64,000 nucleotides of DNA, from positions 8,938,744 to 9,002,743 of the forward strand of contig NC_019892.1 of assembly GCF_000242455.2 (NCBI RefSeq), read 5' to 3'. The first letter of the stretch is position 1, and each line of letters begins with the position of its first letter. Under the pieces are notes generated by a model. That model was not told where the DNA came from. It worked only from the letters and a program-made list of their open reading frames with translations, and ran no database searches. This document shows positions 42,111 to 51,745 of this stretch, one piece after another. A program made the translations under genes and the position numbers. This stretch comes from Singulisphaera acidiphila DSM 18658. GTDB lineage: Bacteria > Planctomycetota > Planctomycetia > Isosphaerales > Isosphaeraceae.

Positions 42111-45100
42111 ATGCTAATCCGGCGATGGCTTACCTTGAGTTTGACACTGCTCGGAATGCTCGGCGTCACGGCCGTCTGGGCCCAGAAGGAAGGAGCAAGT
42201 CAAACAGCGCCGCCCCGACGGCTCGATCCCGACGTGGTCTCGGTCCGGCTCTTGCTGGGAGTCGGCGACCGTCAGAGAGAGACATGGAGCGGCCAGGCCA
42301 AGGTCGATCAAGGGGAGATCCTCGGAGTTGAAGGGTATCGCTTCCGCAAAGGGGACAAGGTCACCGGCAACGACTCGTGGCAGGCGAAGAGCCTGCTCGT
42401 TCGCAAGGTAGCCGCCAAGAAGGCGGGGCAAAACGCGGCCAAGAAGCAGGTGGCCGCCAAGAAGCAGAGGCAGACCGGGCCGGGAACCCCTGGAGTCAAC
42501 ATCGCCCCCAACGGCGTGATCGTTTCCCTCAAAGCCCCCTCAACCGCGACCCTGACGGTCGAAACCGAACGCGGAGACTTCAAGGTCCGGCTCGCCGACC
42601 TGGCCGACGGCTTGGCCCACCCCTACCTCGACGGCAAGGCCGAAGCCAGGCAGGTCCCCGACGGGGTCACGCTGCTCGACAGCGTCGATCAAGAGGACTT
42701 CCCCGCCGCCTCGGCCGATGCCAACGGAGCCGCCTGGGTCGCCTTCGTCGTCCACCAGGCGCGCGGACCCAGCGATCTCGAGTCGTTCCGCACGCGGCCC
42801 AAGAGTTTCGCCGAGTCTGCACCCAAAGGGGGCGGAGACCAGATCCGCCTCCTCCGCTTCACCGCCGGAAAAGCCGGCGATCCCATCGATGTAACCAAGC
42901 CCGGCCTCGACGTCTGGCGTCCCGCAGTGGCCGTCGATCGCAACGGCAAGGTGGTCGTCGTCTGGTCCGAAAACAAGGAGGGAAACTGGGACCTCTACCG
43001 CCGGATCTACGCCCCCGAGAATCAGTCCTGGTCCGAGCCCAAACGCTTGACGACCGACCCCGGCACGGACACCGACGTCGTGCTCGCTACAGCGCCTGAC
43101 GGCAAGGTCTGGATGGCCTGGCAAGCCTGGATCAAGGGACAGGCCGAGATCCTGGTTGCCGAAGTCGACGGCGACAACAACAGCCAACCTCTCAATATTA
43201 GCAACCATCCGGGCAACGACTGGTCCCCGTCCCTCGCGTTCGCCAAGAACGGCCGATGCTTCGTCACATTCGACAGCTACCGGGCCGGCAACTACGACGT
43301 CCTCCTGTGGTCGGGTACCTCGGAAGGAGGGCGTTTGGTCTCCGTGGCCGGTTCGGCGAAATACGAGGCCAGGCCGACCCTGGCCGTCGACCCGAGGGGC
43401 CGGGCCTGGGTCGCCTACGAAGAGCGCGATGCCAACTGGGGCAAGGACGCCGAGAACCTCGTCGACGGCAAAGGGTCGACTCTCTACCGCTCGGCGGCCG
43501 TCCGGGTCCGTTGCGTCGATGGAGATCGGGTGCTCGACGCCCCCGACCCGCTGGCCAACGCTCCCGAAGAGCTTCGACCCATGAACAGTTATCCTCGGAT
43601 CAGCATCGATCGCGACGGCCGAATCTGGCTCGCATTCCGCCACCGTCAGGAATCGATCTGGGGAACCCAGGCCGTCATGGTCGTCGGCGCCCTGTGGGTC
43701 GAGCACGCAACCTCGCTGGCGGGCAAGGCCTGGGAGCCCCCCCAACCTTTGTCTCGAAGCGATGGCCTGCTCGACAATCGTCCCGCCCTGGTCGCGCCGA
43801 GCGATGGTCCGCTACTGGCTTTCTACAGCAGCGACGGCCGACTCCGCCGTGAGGTCGAGCTCACCCCTGAGCTCGGTCGGAAGTTCTGGACGCACCAGGG
43901 GACTCCCAGCGGCCCTGACTCCGCGTTCAACGAGGACCTGCAAGTGGCGGCCCTTTCCCCCCTGACGAAAGGGGGCTCCGTCGACCCGACCCCGACCGAC
44001 GTCGTCGCTTCGCAGGACGAGACGCCGGCCGTCCACCCCGACGAGACCGCAAACGTCTCCCGGATGCGCGACCATCGCATTCAGGCGGGAGGCAAAACCT
44101 ATCGACTGATTCGCGGCGACTTCCACCGCCACACCGAGCTCTCGATGGACGGCGGTTCCGACGGCTCGCTGGAAGACATGTGGCGCTACGCGCTCGACGC
44201 CGCCTCGTTTGATTGGATGGGCAATGCCGACCACGACAACGGCGGCGGTAAAGAGTACACCTGGTGGCTCGCCCAGAAAACCACCGATCTGTACACCGGC
44301 GAAAAATTCACCGGCATGTTCACTTACGAACGCAGCAATGCCTATCCTCACGGCCACCGCAACGTGATGTTCGTTCAGCGTGGGATCCGGACCTTGCCAC
44401 GGCTGGTGGACGAAACGGGGGTCGTCGATGAAGACACCCCGATGCTCTACGACTACCTGAAGGAGCACAACGGCCTCTGCGCCTCGCACACCTCGGGGAC
44501 CGCCATGGGAACCGACTGGCGTGACGTCAACCCGGAGTTCGAGCCGATGGTGGAGATCTTCCAGGGGCACCGAAACTCTTATGAGTACCTTGGCGCCCCG
44601 CGCGTGGCCCGGCGGCCCGGCGAAGCGATCGGCGGCTGGAAACCCCTCGGCATGGTCTGGAATGCCCTCGCCTTGCAGTACAAGCTTGGGTTCCAGGCGT
44701 CGAGCGACCACATCTCAACCCACATCAGCTACGCCATCGCAATCGCCGAAGACTCGACCCGCGAGGCCATTTTCGACGCCTTCAAGCGCAGACACTGCTA
44801 CGGCGCGACCGACAACATCTTGCTCGATGTCCGGAGCGGTGAGCACATCATGGGCGACGAGTTCAACGCCGACGGCCCGGTTCGCCTCAAAATCAAGGTC
44901 CAAGGGACCGCCCCGATCGCCCGCGTCGATATCATCAAAGATTTCCGCTACGCCTACTCCACCGAGCCCCAGCGTGCCCAGGTCGAGTTCGAGTGGAAGG
45001 ACGAAGAAAAACGCCCCCCTGGCCTGAGCTGGTACTACGTCCGGGTCCTCCAGACTGATGGCGAGCTGGCCTGGGGTAGCCCGTTCTGGGTCCATCAGGG

Positions 45101-45119
45101 CAATACCCAGGCGAACTAA
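42111..45119 (+). CDS. Secreted beta-propeller plus PHP/DUF3604-like protein
   Basis: 1002 aa from ATG 42111 (AAGGAC upstream). A signal peptide ends near VTAVWAQ. A Lys/Ala-rich linker (about 100-120) precedes a region (about 200-600) of repeated blades with DRNGKVVVVWSENKEGNWDLY, APDGKVWMAWQAW and DPRGRAWVAYEER. From about 665 a metal-dependent PHP-like domain starts: RGDFHRHTELSMDGG, then DWMGNADHDNGGG, LCASHTSGTAMGTDW, VEIFQGHRNSYE and QASSDHISTHISYA. These His/Asp motifs are those of PHP phosphoesterases or the related DUF3604 family. The likely location is periplasm or outside. Substrate unknown. Confidence 0.82.
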   Translation: MLIRRWLTLSLTLLGMLGVTAVWAQKEGASQTAPPRRLDPDVVSVRLLLGVGDRQRETWSGQAKVDQGEILGVEGYRFRKGDKVTGNDSWQAKSLLVRKVAAKKAGQNAAKKQVAAKKQRQTGPGTPGVNIAPNGVIVSLKAPSTATLTVETERGDFKVRLADLADGLAHPYLDGKAEARQVPDGVTLLDSVDQEDFPAASADANGAAWVAFVVHQARGPSDLESFRTRPKSFAESAPKGGGDQIRLLRFTAGKAGDPIDVTKPGLDVWRPAVAVDRNGKVVVVWSENKEGNWDLYRRIYAPENQSWSEPKRLTTDPGTDTDVVLATAPDGKVWMAWQAWIKGQAEILVAEVDGDNNSQPLNISNHPGNDWSPSLAFAKNGRCFVTFDSYRAGNYDVLLWSGTSEGGRLVSVAGSAKYEARPTLAVDPRGRAWVAYEERDANWGKDAENLVDGKGSTLYRSAAVRVRCVDGDRVLDAPDPLANAPEELRPMNSYPRISIDRDGRIWLAFRHRQESIWGTQAVMVVGALWVEHATSLAGKAWEPPQPLSRSDGLLDNRPALVAPSDGPLLAFYSSDGRLRREVELTPELGRKFWTHQGTPSGPDSAFNEDLQVAALSPLTKGGSVDPTPTDVVASQDETPAVHPDETANVSRMRDHRIQAGGKTYRLIRGDFHRHTELSMDGGSDGSLEDMWRYALDAASFDWMGNADHDNGGGKEYTWWLAQKTTDLYTGEKFTGMFTYERSNAYPHGHRNVMFVQRGIRTLPRLVDETGVVDEDTPMLYDYLKEHNGLCASHTSGTAMGTDWRDVNPEFEPMVEIFQGHRNSYEYLGAPRVARRPGEAIGGWKPLGMVWNALALQYKLGFQASSDHISTHISYAIAIAEDSTREAIFDAFKRRHCYGATDNILLDVRSGEHIMGDEFNADGPVRLKIKVQGTAPIARVDIIKDFRYAYSTEPQRAQVEFEWKDEEKRPPGLSWYYVRVLQTDGELAWGSPFWVHQGNTQAN

Positions 45120-45153
45120 TAAACGATCGAGCGGAGGACGCTCGACAATCGGC

Positions 45154-45188
45154 GGGGGGAGCGTCAGTCAACTCCCCCCTTTGTCTTT
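45154..45188 (+). terminator. Terminator between convergent genes
   Basis: An 8-bp stem GGGGGGAG (45154-45161) and CTCCCCCC (45172-45179) with a 10-base loop, followed by TTTGTCTTT. It follows the propeller/PHP gene and precedes the end of carB. Confidence 0.75.
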
Positions 45189-45221
45189 CGCTCACCCTCC
45201 AACGGCAAAAGAACAGGCGAA

Positions 45222-48200
45222 CTACGACTTCTTAAGCAGGTCCTGAAGCGCGTAGACTTCGAGCGGCCCTTGACGCATCCGCTCCAGGGCCGCCACCGCC
45301 GCCTTGCCACCGGCGATCGTCGTGATACAGGGGACGCCGTGGCTCACCGCCGACGCACGGATCCGCCCTTCGTCCGTCCGCGCCCCTTTGCCGCTCGGCG
45401 TATTCACGATCAGCGCGATCGAACCGTTGGCCAGGTGGTCCAGCAAGTTCGGACGCCCTTCGCGGATCTTCCGCACCACGCTCACCGCGATCCCCGCCTC
45501 CGTCAGCGCCGCGGCCGTACCCGCCGTGCTCATCAGGTCATAACCCAGCTCCGATAACCGGGCCGCCACCGGCAGCACCGCCTGACGATCGCGGGCCGCC
45601 ACGCTCACAAACACCGTTCCGCTTTCCGGAAGGCTGATCGACGCCGCCAATTGCGCCTTGGCGAACGCTCCCGCAAAGTCGGGGGCGATCCCCATCACCT
45701 CACCCGTCGACCGCATCTCCGGACCGAGCACGATGTCCACACCCGCGAACTTCGCGAACGGGAAGACCGACTCCTTCACCGACACGTAACCGGGCTCGGG
45801 GTCCGACTCGATCCCTTGCTCCGCCAACGTCCGACCCGCCATCACCCGCGCCGCCGCCCGCGCCAGCTCCAGGCCCGTCGCCTTCGACACGAACGGCACC
45901 GTCCGCGACGCCCGCGGGTTCACTTCAAGGACGTACACCTCTCCATCCTTGACCGCGAACTGGATGTTCATCAAGCCACGGACCCGAATCGCGTCGGCCA
46001 GCAGCCGCGTCTGCCGCTTCAGCTCGGTCACCACCGCCGCCGAGAGGCTGAACGGCGGGATCGCACACGCCGAGTCGCCCGAGTGGATCCCCGCCTCCTC
46101 GATGTGCTCCATCACCCCCGCCACGATCGTCCGCTCGCCGTCGGAGACCGCGTCCACGTCGACTTCCTGGGCGTCTTCCAGGAACTTGTCGATCAGGATC
46201 GGGTGCCCCGCGCTGGCCTCCACCGCCTCGGTCATGTACCGCGCCAGCGCCGACTCGTCGTAGACGATCTCCATCCCCCGCCCCCCCAGCACGAAGCTGG
46301 GGCGGACCACCACCGGGTAGCCGATCCGCTCGGCGATCCGCCGCGCCTCCTCGTACTTCAGGGCCGTGGCGCTGGGGGGCTGACGCAGGCCGAGCCGCTC
46401 GATCACCGCATGGAACCGCTCACGGTCCTCGGCCAGCTCGATGCTCTCCGGCGTCGTCCCCAGGATCGGCACCCCCGCCGCCTCCAACGCCCGCGCCAAG
46501 TTCAACGGCGTCTGACCGCCAAACTGGACGATCACCCCCACCGGCTTGACCCGCTCGCAGACGTTCAAGACGTCCTCGGCCGTCAACGGCTCGAAGAAGA
46601 GGCTGTCCGACGTGTCGTAATCGGTGCTCACCGTCTCCGGGTTGCTGTTGACCATCACCACTTCGTAGCCGTCGCGACGGAGCGCGAACGCCGCCTGGCA
46701 ACAGCAGTAGTCGAACTCGATCCCCTGGCCGATCCGGTTCGGACCACCCCCGAGCACCACGACGCGCGGCTTGTCGCTCACCCGCGCCTCGTCGGTCGAC
46801 TCGTAGGTGGAGTAGTAATACGGCGTCGTCGCCTCGAACTCCGCGGCGCAGGTGTCGACCAGCTTGTACACCGCCTCCACCCCGAGCCGCTTCCGCTCGC
46901 GGCGGACCTCCGCCTCCGACGAACCCCACAAGTGGGCCAACTGCCGGTCGCTGAACCCGTCCCGTTTGGCCAGGCGGAGCAAGGACTCGCCCGCCCGCTC
47001 CAACGAACCGGCCTGGCGCAGCGTCGCCTCGGTCTCGACCAGCTCGGCGATGTTCACCAGGAACCAGCGGTCGATCGCCGTCAGCTCGTGGATCCGGTCG
47101 ATGCTCATCCCGGCGAGCATCGCATAGCGGAGGAACCAGAGCCGCTCCGGGTTGGGCGTGGCCAGCTTCCCCTGGATCTCTTCCTCGCCCGGCTGATCCT
47201 CGGTCCCCCACCGGTCCTTGGGGTCGGCACCGAGCCCGAACCGGCCCACCTCCAACCCCCGCAGCGCCTTTTGCAGCGACTCGCGGAAGGTCCGGCCGAT
47301 CGCCATCACCTCGCCCACCGACTTCATCTGGGTGGTCAGCTCGGTGCTCGCCTCGGGGAACTTCTCGAACGCCCAACGCGGCACCTTGGTCACGACGTAG
47401 TCGATCGACGGCTCGAAGCAGGCGCAAGTCTGCCCCGTGATGTCGTTGCGGAGCTCGTCGAGCCGGTAGCCGACGGCCAGCTTGGCCGCGATCTTGGCGA
47501 TCGGGAACCCGGTCGCCTTGCTCGCCAGGGCGCTGGAGCGGCTGACTCGCGGGTTCATCTCGATGACCACCATCCGCCCGGTGTCGGGATTGATGGCGAA
47601 CTGCACGTTCGACCCGCCGGTCTCGACCCCAATCTCACGGAGGATCGCCAGCGAGGCGTCGCGCATCCGCTGATATTCTTTGTCCGTGAGCGTCTGCGCC
47701 GGGGCCACGGTAACGCTGTCGCCGGTGTGTACCCCCAGCGGGTCGAGGTTCTCGATCGAGCAGATGATGACGGCGTTGTCGGCCTCGTCGCGCATCACCT
47801 CCATCTCATACTCTTTCCAACCGACCAGGCTCTCCTCGATCAGGACCGAGTGGACCGGGCTGAGCTCGAGGGCATAGGCGACCATCCGGTCGAACTCATC
47901 GCGGTTGTAGGCGACGCCGCCACCGGAACCTCCCATGGTGAAGCTGGGGCGGAGGACGCAAGGGAGGCCGAGCTCGTCGCGAATGCCGCGTGCCTCGTCG
48001 AGGTTGTGGGCCAGGCCGCTCCGGGCGCTCTCCAGGCCGATCTGCTCCATGCAGACCTTGAAGAGCTGGCGGTCCTCGGCCTTGCGAATCGCCTCGGCGG
48101 TGGCGCCGATCAGCTTGCAGTCGTAGCGGGCCAGGGCCCCTGAGTCGTGGAGGGCGAGTGCGACGTTGAGTCCGGTCTGGCCGCCAAGTGTGGGCAGGAC

Positions 48201-48455
48201 GGCGTCGGGGCGTTCGGCGGCGATGATCCGTTCGACGAACTCGGGGGTAATCGGCTCGACATAGGTGCGGTCGGCCATGTCGGGGTCGGTCATGATCGTG
48301 GCCGGGTTGGAGTTGACCAGGACGACGCGATACCCTTCCTCGCGGAGCGCCTTGCAGGCCTGGGTGCCGGAGTAGTCGAACTCGCAAGCCTGGCCGATGA
48401 CGATGGGGCCGGCGCCGATGATCAGGATCGTCTTGAGGTCAGTTCGCTTGGGCAC
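45222..48455 (-). CDS. carB: Carbamoyl-phosphate synthase, large subunit
   Basis: 1077 aa, the standard length. It makes carbamoyl phosphate from bicarbonate, ATP and ammonia supplied by the small subunit, for pyrimidines and arginine. Both ATP-grasp halves are intact: the N-half starts KTILIIGAGPIVIGQACEFD, with PSFTMGGSGGGVAYN and VIEMNPRVSRSSALASKATG; the C-half starts RVVVLGGGPNRIGQGIEFD, with PSFVLGGRGMEIVYD and VLEVNPRASRTVPFVSKATG. The C-terminal regulatory MGS domain has FVSVAARDRQAVLPVA and LMSTAGTAAALTEAG. Start is GTG 48455. carA is not adjacent. Confidence 0.97.
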   Translation of the reverse strand: MPKRTDLKTILIIGAGPIVIGQACEFDYSGTQACKALREEGYRVVLVNSNPATIMTDPDMADRTYVEPITPEFVERIIAAERPDAVLPTLGGQTGLNVALALHDSGALARYDCKLIGATAEAIRKAEDRQLFKVCMEQIGLESARSGLAHNLDEARGIRDELGLPCVLRPSFTMGGSGGGVAYNRDEFDRMVAYALELSPVHSVLIEESLVGWKEYEMEVMRDEADNAVIICSIENLDPLGVHTGDSVTVAPAQTLTDKEYQRMRDASLAILREIGVETGGSNVQFAINPDTGRMVVIEMNPRVSRSSALASKATGFPIAKIAAKLAVGYRLDELRNDITGQTCACFEPSIDYVVTKVPRWAFEKFPEASTELTTQMKSVGEVMAIGRTFRESLQKALRGLEVGRFGLGADPKDRWGTEDQPGEEEIQGKLATPNPERLWFLRYAMLAGMSIDRIHELTAIDRWFLVNIAELVETEATLRQAGSLERAGESLLRLAKRDGFSDRQLAHLWGSSEAEVRRERKRLGVEAVYKLVDTCAAEFEATTPYYYSTYESTDEARVSDKPRVVVLGGGPNRIGQGIEFDYCCCQAAFALRRDGYEVVMVNSNPETVSTDYDTSDSLFFEPLTAEDVLNVCERVKPVGVIVQFGGQTPLNLARALEAAGVPILGTTPESIELAEDRERFHAVIERLGLRQPPSATALKYEEARRIAERIGYPVVVRPSFVLGGRGMEIVYDESALARYMTEAVEASAGHPILIDKFLEDAQEVDVDAVSDGERTIVAGVMEHIEEAGIHSGDSACAIPPFSLSAAVVTELKRQTRLLADAIRVRGLMNIQFAVKDGEVYVLEVNPRASRTVPFVSKATGLELARAAARVMAGRTLAEQGIESDPEPGYVSVKESVFPFAKFAGVDIVLGPEMRSTGEVMGIAPDFAGAFAKAQLAASISLPESGTVFVSVAARDRQAVLPVAARLSELGYDLMSTAGTAAALTEAGIAVSVVRKIREGRPNLLDHLANGSIALIVNTPSGKGARTDEGRIRASAVSHGVPCITTIAGGKAAVAALERMRQGPLEVYALQDLLKKS

Positions 48456-48752
48456 GGCGATTCTCGTCTCCGGTTCGTTCAGTCAGTCGGGCGGATCGGC
48501 AGCAGACGCATAGCGCGCAACCGGGCCGCGCACACCCCGCGCGGGGAGGCGGCGCGGCCCGAAAAATTTCACGATTCTAGCAAGCCACGGAAGATCCCGA
48601 CAAGGCCACGATGATGTCCGAGAGTTGCGACGGCAACATAAAGACGGGTCCGGGGGGGCGACGGATCACCGGGAGAAGCCGAACGCACCTAATGTCACGA
48701 AAACCCTCACATGTTACAGTTATCGTTGGCCCTAACAACATGGGAGGTTTTG

Positions 48753-49682
48753 ATGGCCAGCGCACCTGATGGGGCGAAGGATATCAACCAGACCAGGCGA
48801 CCGGGCCGCGGACGGGAACTCTCACCGATCCATCTGGACCGAGCCGACCCCCTCGGCAAACACCCGGCCCGACCCCGCCCAGACCGTCAGCGGAGGATCG
48901 TCTTCGGGTGGTACGGCGGCAAGTTCAACCACCTCGACTGGCTGCTTCCGCTGCTCCCCGAGGCCCATCACTACTGCGAGCCCTACTCAGGGTCCGGAGC
49001 GGTCCTGCTCAACCGAGCCCCCTGTCCCATCGAAACTTACAACGACATTGATGGCGATGTCGTCACCTTTTTCCGGGTCCTCCGCGACCACCCCGAGGAC
49101 TTGATCCGGGTCATCGCCTTGACCCCGTTCTCCCGCGAAGAATTTTACGAGGCCATCCACAGTGATTCGCAGGGGTGCGCCGATCTCGAACGCGCCCGTC
49201 GGTTCTACGTGAGAGCCCGACAAGCCCGAACGGGACTGGCACAGACGGCCACGCTCGGCCGCTGGGCGAACTGTAAAGAGACCAGTCGCGGGGGGATGTC
49301 GGGCACCATCTCACGCTGGTTCGGAGGGGTCGAGGCGTTGGGCGACGTCGCGAATCGCCTGCTCCGGGTCCAGATCGAAAATCGCCCCGCCGTGGATTTG
49401 ATCCGGATCTACGACGGGCCGACAACCTTCTTCTACTGTGATCCCCCTTACCTTCACCAAACGCGTGGAGACTGCCACGCCTACGGGTTCGAGATGGATG
49501 AAACACAGCACCGCGAACTCGCCTCAGCACTCAGCGGTTGCCGCGGCAAGGCCGCCGTCTCCGGCTACCGTTGCCCCTTCATGGACCTGATCTTCAAGGG
49601 ATGGCGGCGATTCGACGCACCTGAAAAACATTGCCACTCCAACAAGAAACCCGGGCAAGAGTCGCTCTGGATGAACTATTGA
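48753..49682 (+). CDS. D12-class (Dam-like) adenine-specific DNA methyltransferase
   Basis: 309 aa from ATG 48753 with a strong GGGAGG site. Motif I-type FGWYGGK (51-57) and EPYSGSGAVLLN (76-87), and the catalytic DPPY at 230-233, identify an N6-adenine methyltransferase of the D12 family. The end GQESLWMNY matches the usual C-terminus of phage-type members, so it is complete. The first 48 residues are extra and basic. No restriction gene is near; an orphan or phage-derived enzyme is likely. An insertion sequence lies 360 bp downstream. Confidence 0.9.
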   Translation: MASAPDGAKDINQTRRPGRGRELSPIHLDRADPLGKHPARPRPDRQRRIVFGWYGGKFNHLDWLLPLLPEAHHYCEPYSGSGAVLLNRAPCPIETYNDIDGDVVTFFRVLRDHPEDLIRVIALTPFSREEFYEAIHSDSQGCADLERARRFYVRARQARTGLAQTATLGRWANCKETSRGGMSGTISRWFGGVEALGDVANRLLRVQIENRPAVDLIRIYDGPTTFFYCDPPYLHQTRGDCHAYGFEMDETQHRELASALSGCRGKAAVSGYRCPFMDLIFKGWRRFDAPEKHCHSNKKPGQESLWMNY

Positions 49683-50035
49683 GCCGCTCTCCTGAGGATT
49701 GCGATGGAGGAGGAATCCACCCAGAAACAAATTCAATCAATTCAGATTTTCAGATTTGAGAAAATTTCCCATTTCCAACAGAGCCGACCCACCTCTTGAC
49801 GCGTTGCATGGTATCCATCAACGAAACTCGCCCCGTACGGAACGACCGGTCTTCAGTCGTTGCGACGGGGCAGAGGATTGCAGGGAAATTTAAGGTGGGG
49901 CAGGGGATCGCAGCCATTGCGATCAGAGTGATCATTCTTCGATTCGACTCACCCTGCCGATTTCGCGGTCGGTTCGATTCCTCTCCGTAATTACGGCTTG
50001 ATTCGCGGTCCGTGACAAGGATCCAAACGAGGTTG
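49683..50035. other. Intergenic region between methyltransferase and IS66 element
   Basis: About 350 bp, partly A/T-rich. A GGTTCGATTCC sequence near 49971 resembles a tRNA T-loop, but the flanking bases do not pair as a T-stem and no acceptor or anticodon arm can be built. No gene seen. Confidence 0.45.
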
Positions 50036-50043
50036 CGAAAAGG

Positions 50044-51563
50044 GTAAGCCTTCAGCGGAATTCAGCGATCGGGTCTGGCAAGGCTGGCAACTGACCGGTT
50101 CGTAGGTAGGCGCGAATGGCTTCGGTTACGGCGGATACGGGATTATGGCCGCGTTGCTTCAGCGTGCGGAACACGCTCATCAGAATGGCCTGAGTTTCCG
50201 CCCCGTCCTCGCTGCCGTTGGCGTAGCTATTCTTCCGCGCAATCACGGCCGGGCGGATTTGACGCTCACCGTGATTGTTGTCGAACGGGACTTCGGCATG
50301 GTCCAGGAACGTGAACAACTCGGAGGCATGCCGCCGCAGTCGCTTCACCAGTCGACGGGCGTGGCGTTGTTCCCACGGCTGCGCCAGCAGTTCGCGCAAT
50401 CGCACGTCCAACCGCTGCCGCCGCGAGGCGAACGACTTCGCCGGCAGTTCCTTCCGACGCTTGCTCAGGCGGATCGAGTCGCGGATCAGCCGCTTCAGTT
50501 GCTTGGAGAACGCCGGCCAGTCGTCCCCGGGCTTGTGGTAATGCTGGGTCCGCTTCAGATCACGCAGCAGGTGGGGCAGGCACTTCTGTTTCTGCGTGCA
50601 GACGACCGCGTTGTAGGCGCCCCAGAAGTCAGTCACCAACACGCCGGCAAACTCTTTCTTGAAGAACCGTTTCAACGCCGGACTGCCACGCCGCCGGTCG
50701 ATCATGTAATACGTGACGTCTTTCGAGGCGAAGCACCACAACCAGTAGGTCGTACCGTTGACTCGCCAACCGGTCTCGTCGGCGTGCAACACGGCGCTGT
50801 CGAGGGCTTGGGCCTGAATCTCGAGATCCCAGGCCAGGAGGATCTCCCGCAAACGCCGCCACATCTGGATCAGGCCGCCGGAGGACAGCTTGAACTGGAG
50901 GTGGAAGTTGAACACGTCAATGATCTGGGCCAGCGTCGTGCCCAGCAGGTAGTGCAGCCAGGCCGAGAGGACGACAACGCGAAGCCCGATGGTCGAGCCG
51001 GGCAAGGCGTCAGGGACCGTCGGCTCGACGGTGGCGCGGCAGTGGGGGCACCAGGAGCGATGGATCGTGTGTTGGGTGACCACCGGCGTGATGTCGGCGG
51101 GGATGTCCTCGATGAGGCGGGTCCGGGAACCTCGGCAGGGTCGCACCGGCCCATGGCACTCGGGGCAAGCCGAGAGTGAGTGCTCCTCGTGACGGTCGAT
51201 CCGCGTCGGCGCGGGCCGTCGCCGACCGGGATGCCCCGCCTTGGCCCCCTTGGCTTTGGCCCGCCCCTTGGCGGTTGGCTTGGCATAAGGTGGAGTCTGT
51301 CCCGACGGTGCCGACGGGTCAGTGCCCGTGGGCACTCCGGCCTTCTTCTCGGCCAGTTGCTTGGCCAAGTTCAGGAGTGCGAAGACGACCGCTTCCTGGC
51401 CCTGCTGGAAGATCCTTGTGGCTTGCTCGGGGGTTAATTGCGGCCCCAGAACGGTCAGCAGAGATGGCACATCAAGAGTGTCTGAGCTCGTCGTCGCCAT
51501 GGGAATAGTGAAATGGAGCGGCCCTCAGATTGCAAGATGAACTGAATTCGGCTGAAGGCTTAC
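50044..51563 (-). mobile_element. Complete IS66-family insertion sequence (1520 bp, TnpC only)
   Basis: 22-bp terminal inverted repeats with one mismatch start GTAAGCCTTCAGC, at 50044-50065 and the complement of 51542-51563. GTAA ends and an 8-bp target duplication are IS66 hallmarks; here CGAAAAGG lies at 50036-50043 and 51564-51571. Only the tnpC-type transposase is present, with no tnpA or tnpB, as in the ISBst12-like subgroup. The element appears intact. Confidence 0.94.
50052..51500 (-). CDS. IS66-family transposase (TnpC)
   Basis: 482 aa from ATG 51500. A leucine-rich start and Lys/Pro linker precede a zinc-binding region (CPECHGPVRPC, then WCPHCRATVEP with Cys112, 115, 151, 154). The catalytic core has Asp241 in LHADETGWRVNG, Asp291 in VTDFWGAYN and Glu412 in DNNHGERQIRP, a full DDE triad. 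The stop codon lies within the left terminal repeat, as is usual for compact elements. No frameshift. Confidence 0.94.
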   Translation of the reverse strand: MATTSSDTLDVPSLLTVLGPQLTPEQATRIFQQGQEAVVFALLNLAKQLAEKKAGVPTGTDPSAPSGQTPPYAKPTAKGRAKAKGAKAGHPGRRRPAPTRIDRHEEHSLSACPECHGPVRPCRGSRTRLIEDIPADITPVVTQHTIHRSWCPHCRATVEPTVPDALPGSTIGLRVVVLSAWLHYLLGTTLAQIIDVFNFHLQFKLSSGGLIQMWRRLREILLAWDLEIQAQALDSAVLHADETGWRVNGTTYWLWCFASKDVTYYMIDRRRGSPALKRFFKKEFAGVLVTDFWGAYNAVVCTQKQKCLPHLLRDLKRTQHYHKPGDDWPAFSKQLKRLIRDSIRLSKRRKELPAKSFASRRQRLDVRLRELLAQPWEQRHARRLVKRLRRHASELFTFLDHAEVPFDNNHGERQIRPAVIARKNSYANGSEDGAETQAILMSVFRTLKQRGHNPVSAVTEAIRAYLRTGQLPALPDPIAEFR

Positions 51564-51745
51564 CGAAAAGGCAATTATGCCGGTGCATTGTCACGAAAAA
51601 ATCATGGCATCCCGTGACCGGTTTCAAGAATTGTCCCGTAGGAATCATGTCGGGTGGGGATGAGATCTGGGGGGTCTTCCTGACACCCGATTTTGAGTGT
51701 CGAAGCGTGGAGCGAAAGACCTTCGCTTCACAGAGGAGAACTCCG

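Noticed and set aside
45651..48143. 830-codon open frame on the plus strand opposite carB
   Set aside because: It is an antisense shadow of the well-conserved carB gene, composed of Arg, His, Leu and Pro-rich sequence typical of GC-rich complements.
49960..49995. tRNA-like T-loop sequence GGTTCGATTCC
   Set aside because: Flanking bases do not form a T-stem, and no acceptor, D or anticodon arm can be drawn.
51530..51745. Longer N-terminus for the tyrosine-rich protein
   Set aside because: It would begin inside the IS66 element; ATG 51746 has a strong ribosome site and a signal peptide follows directly.
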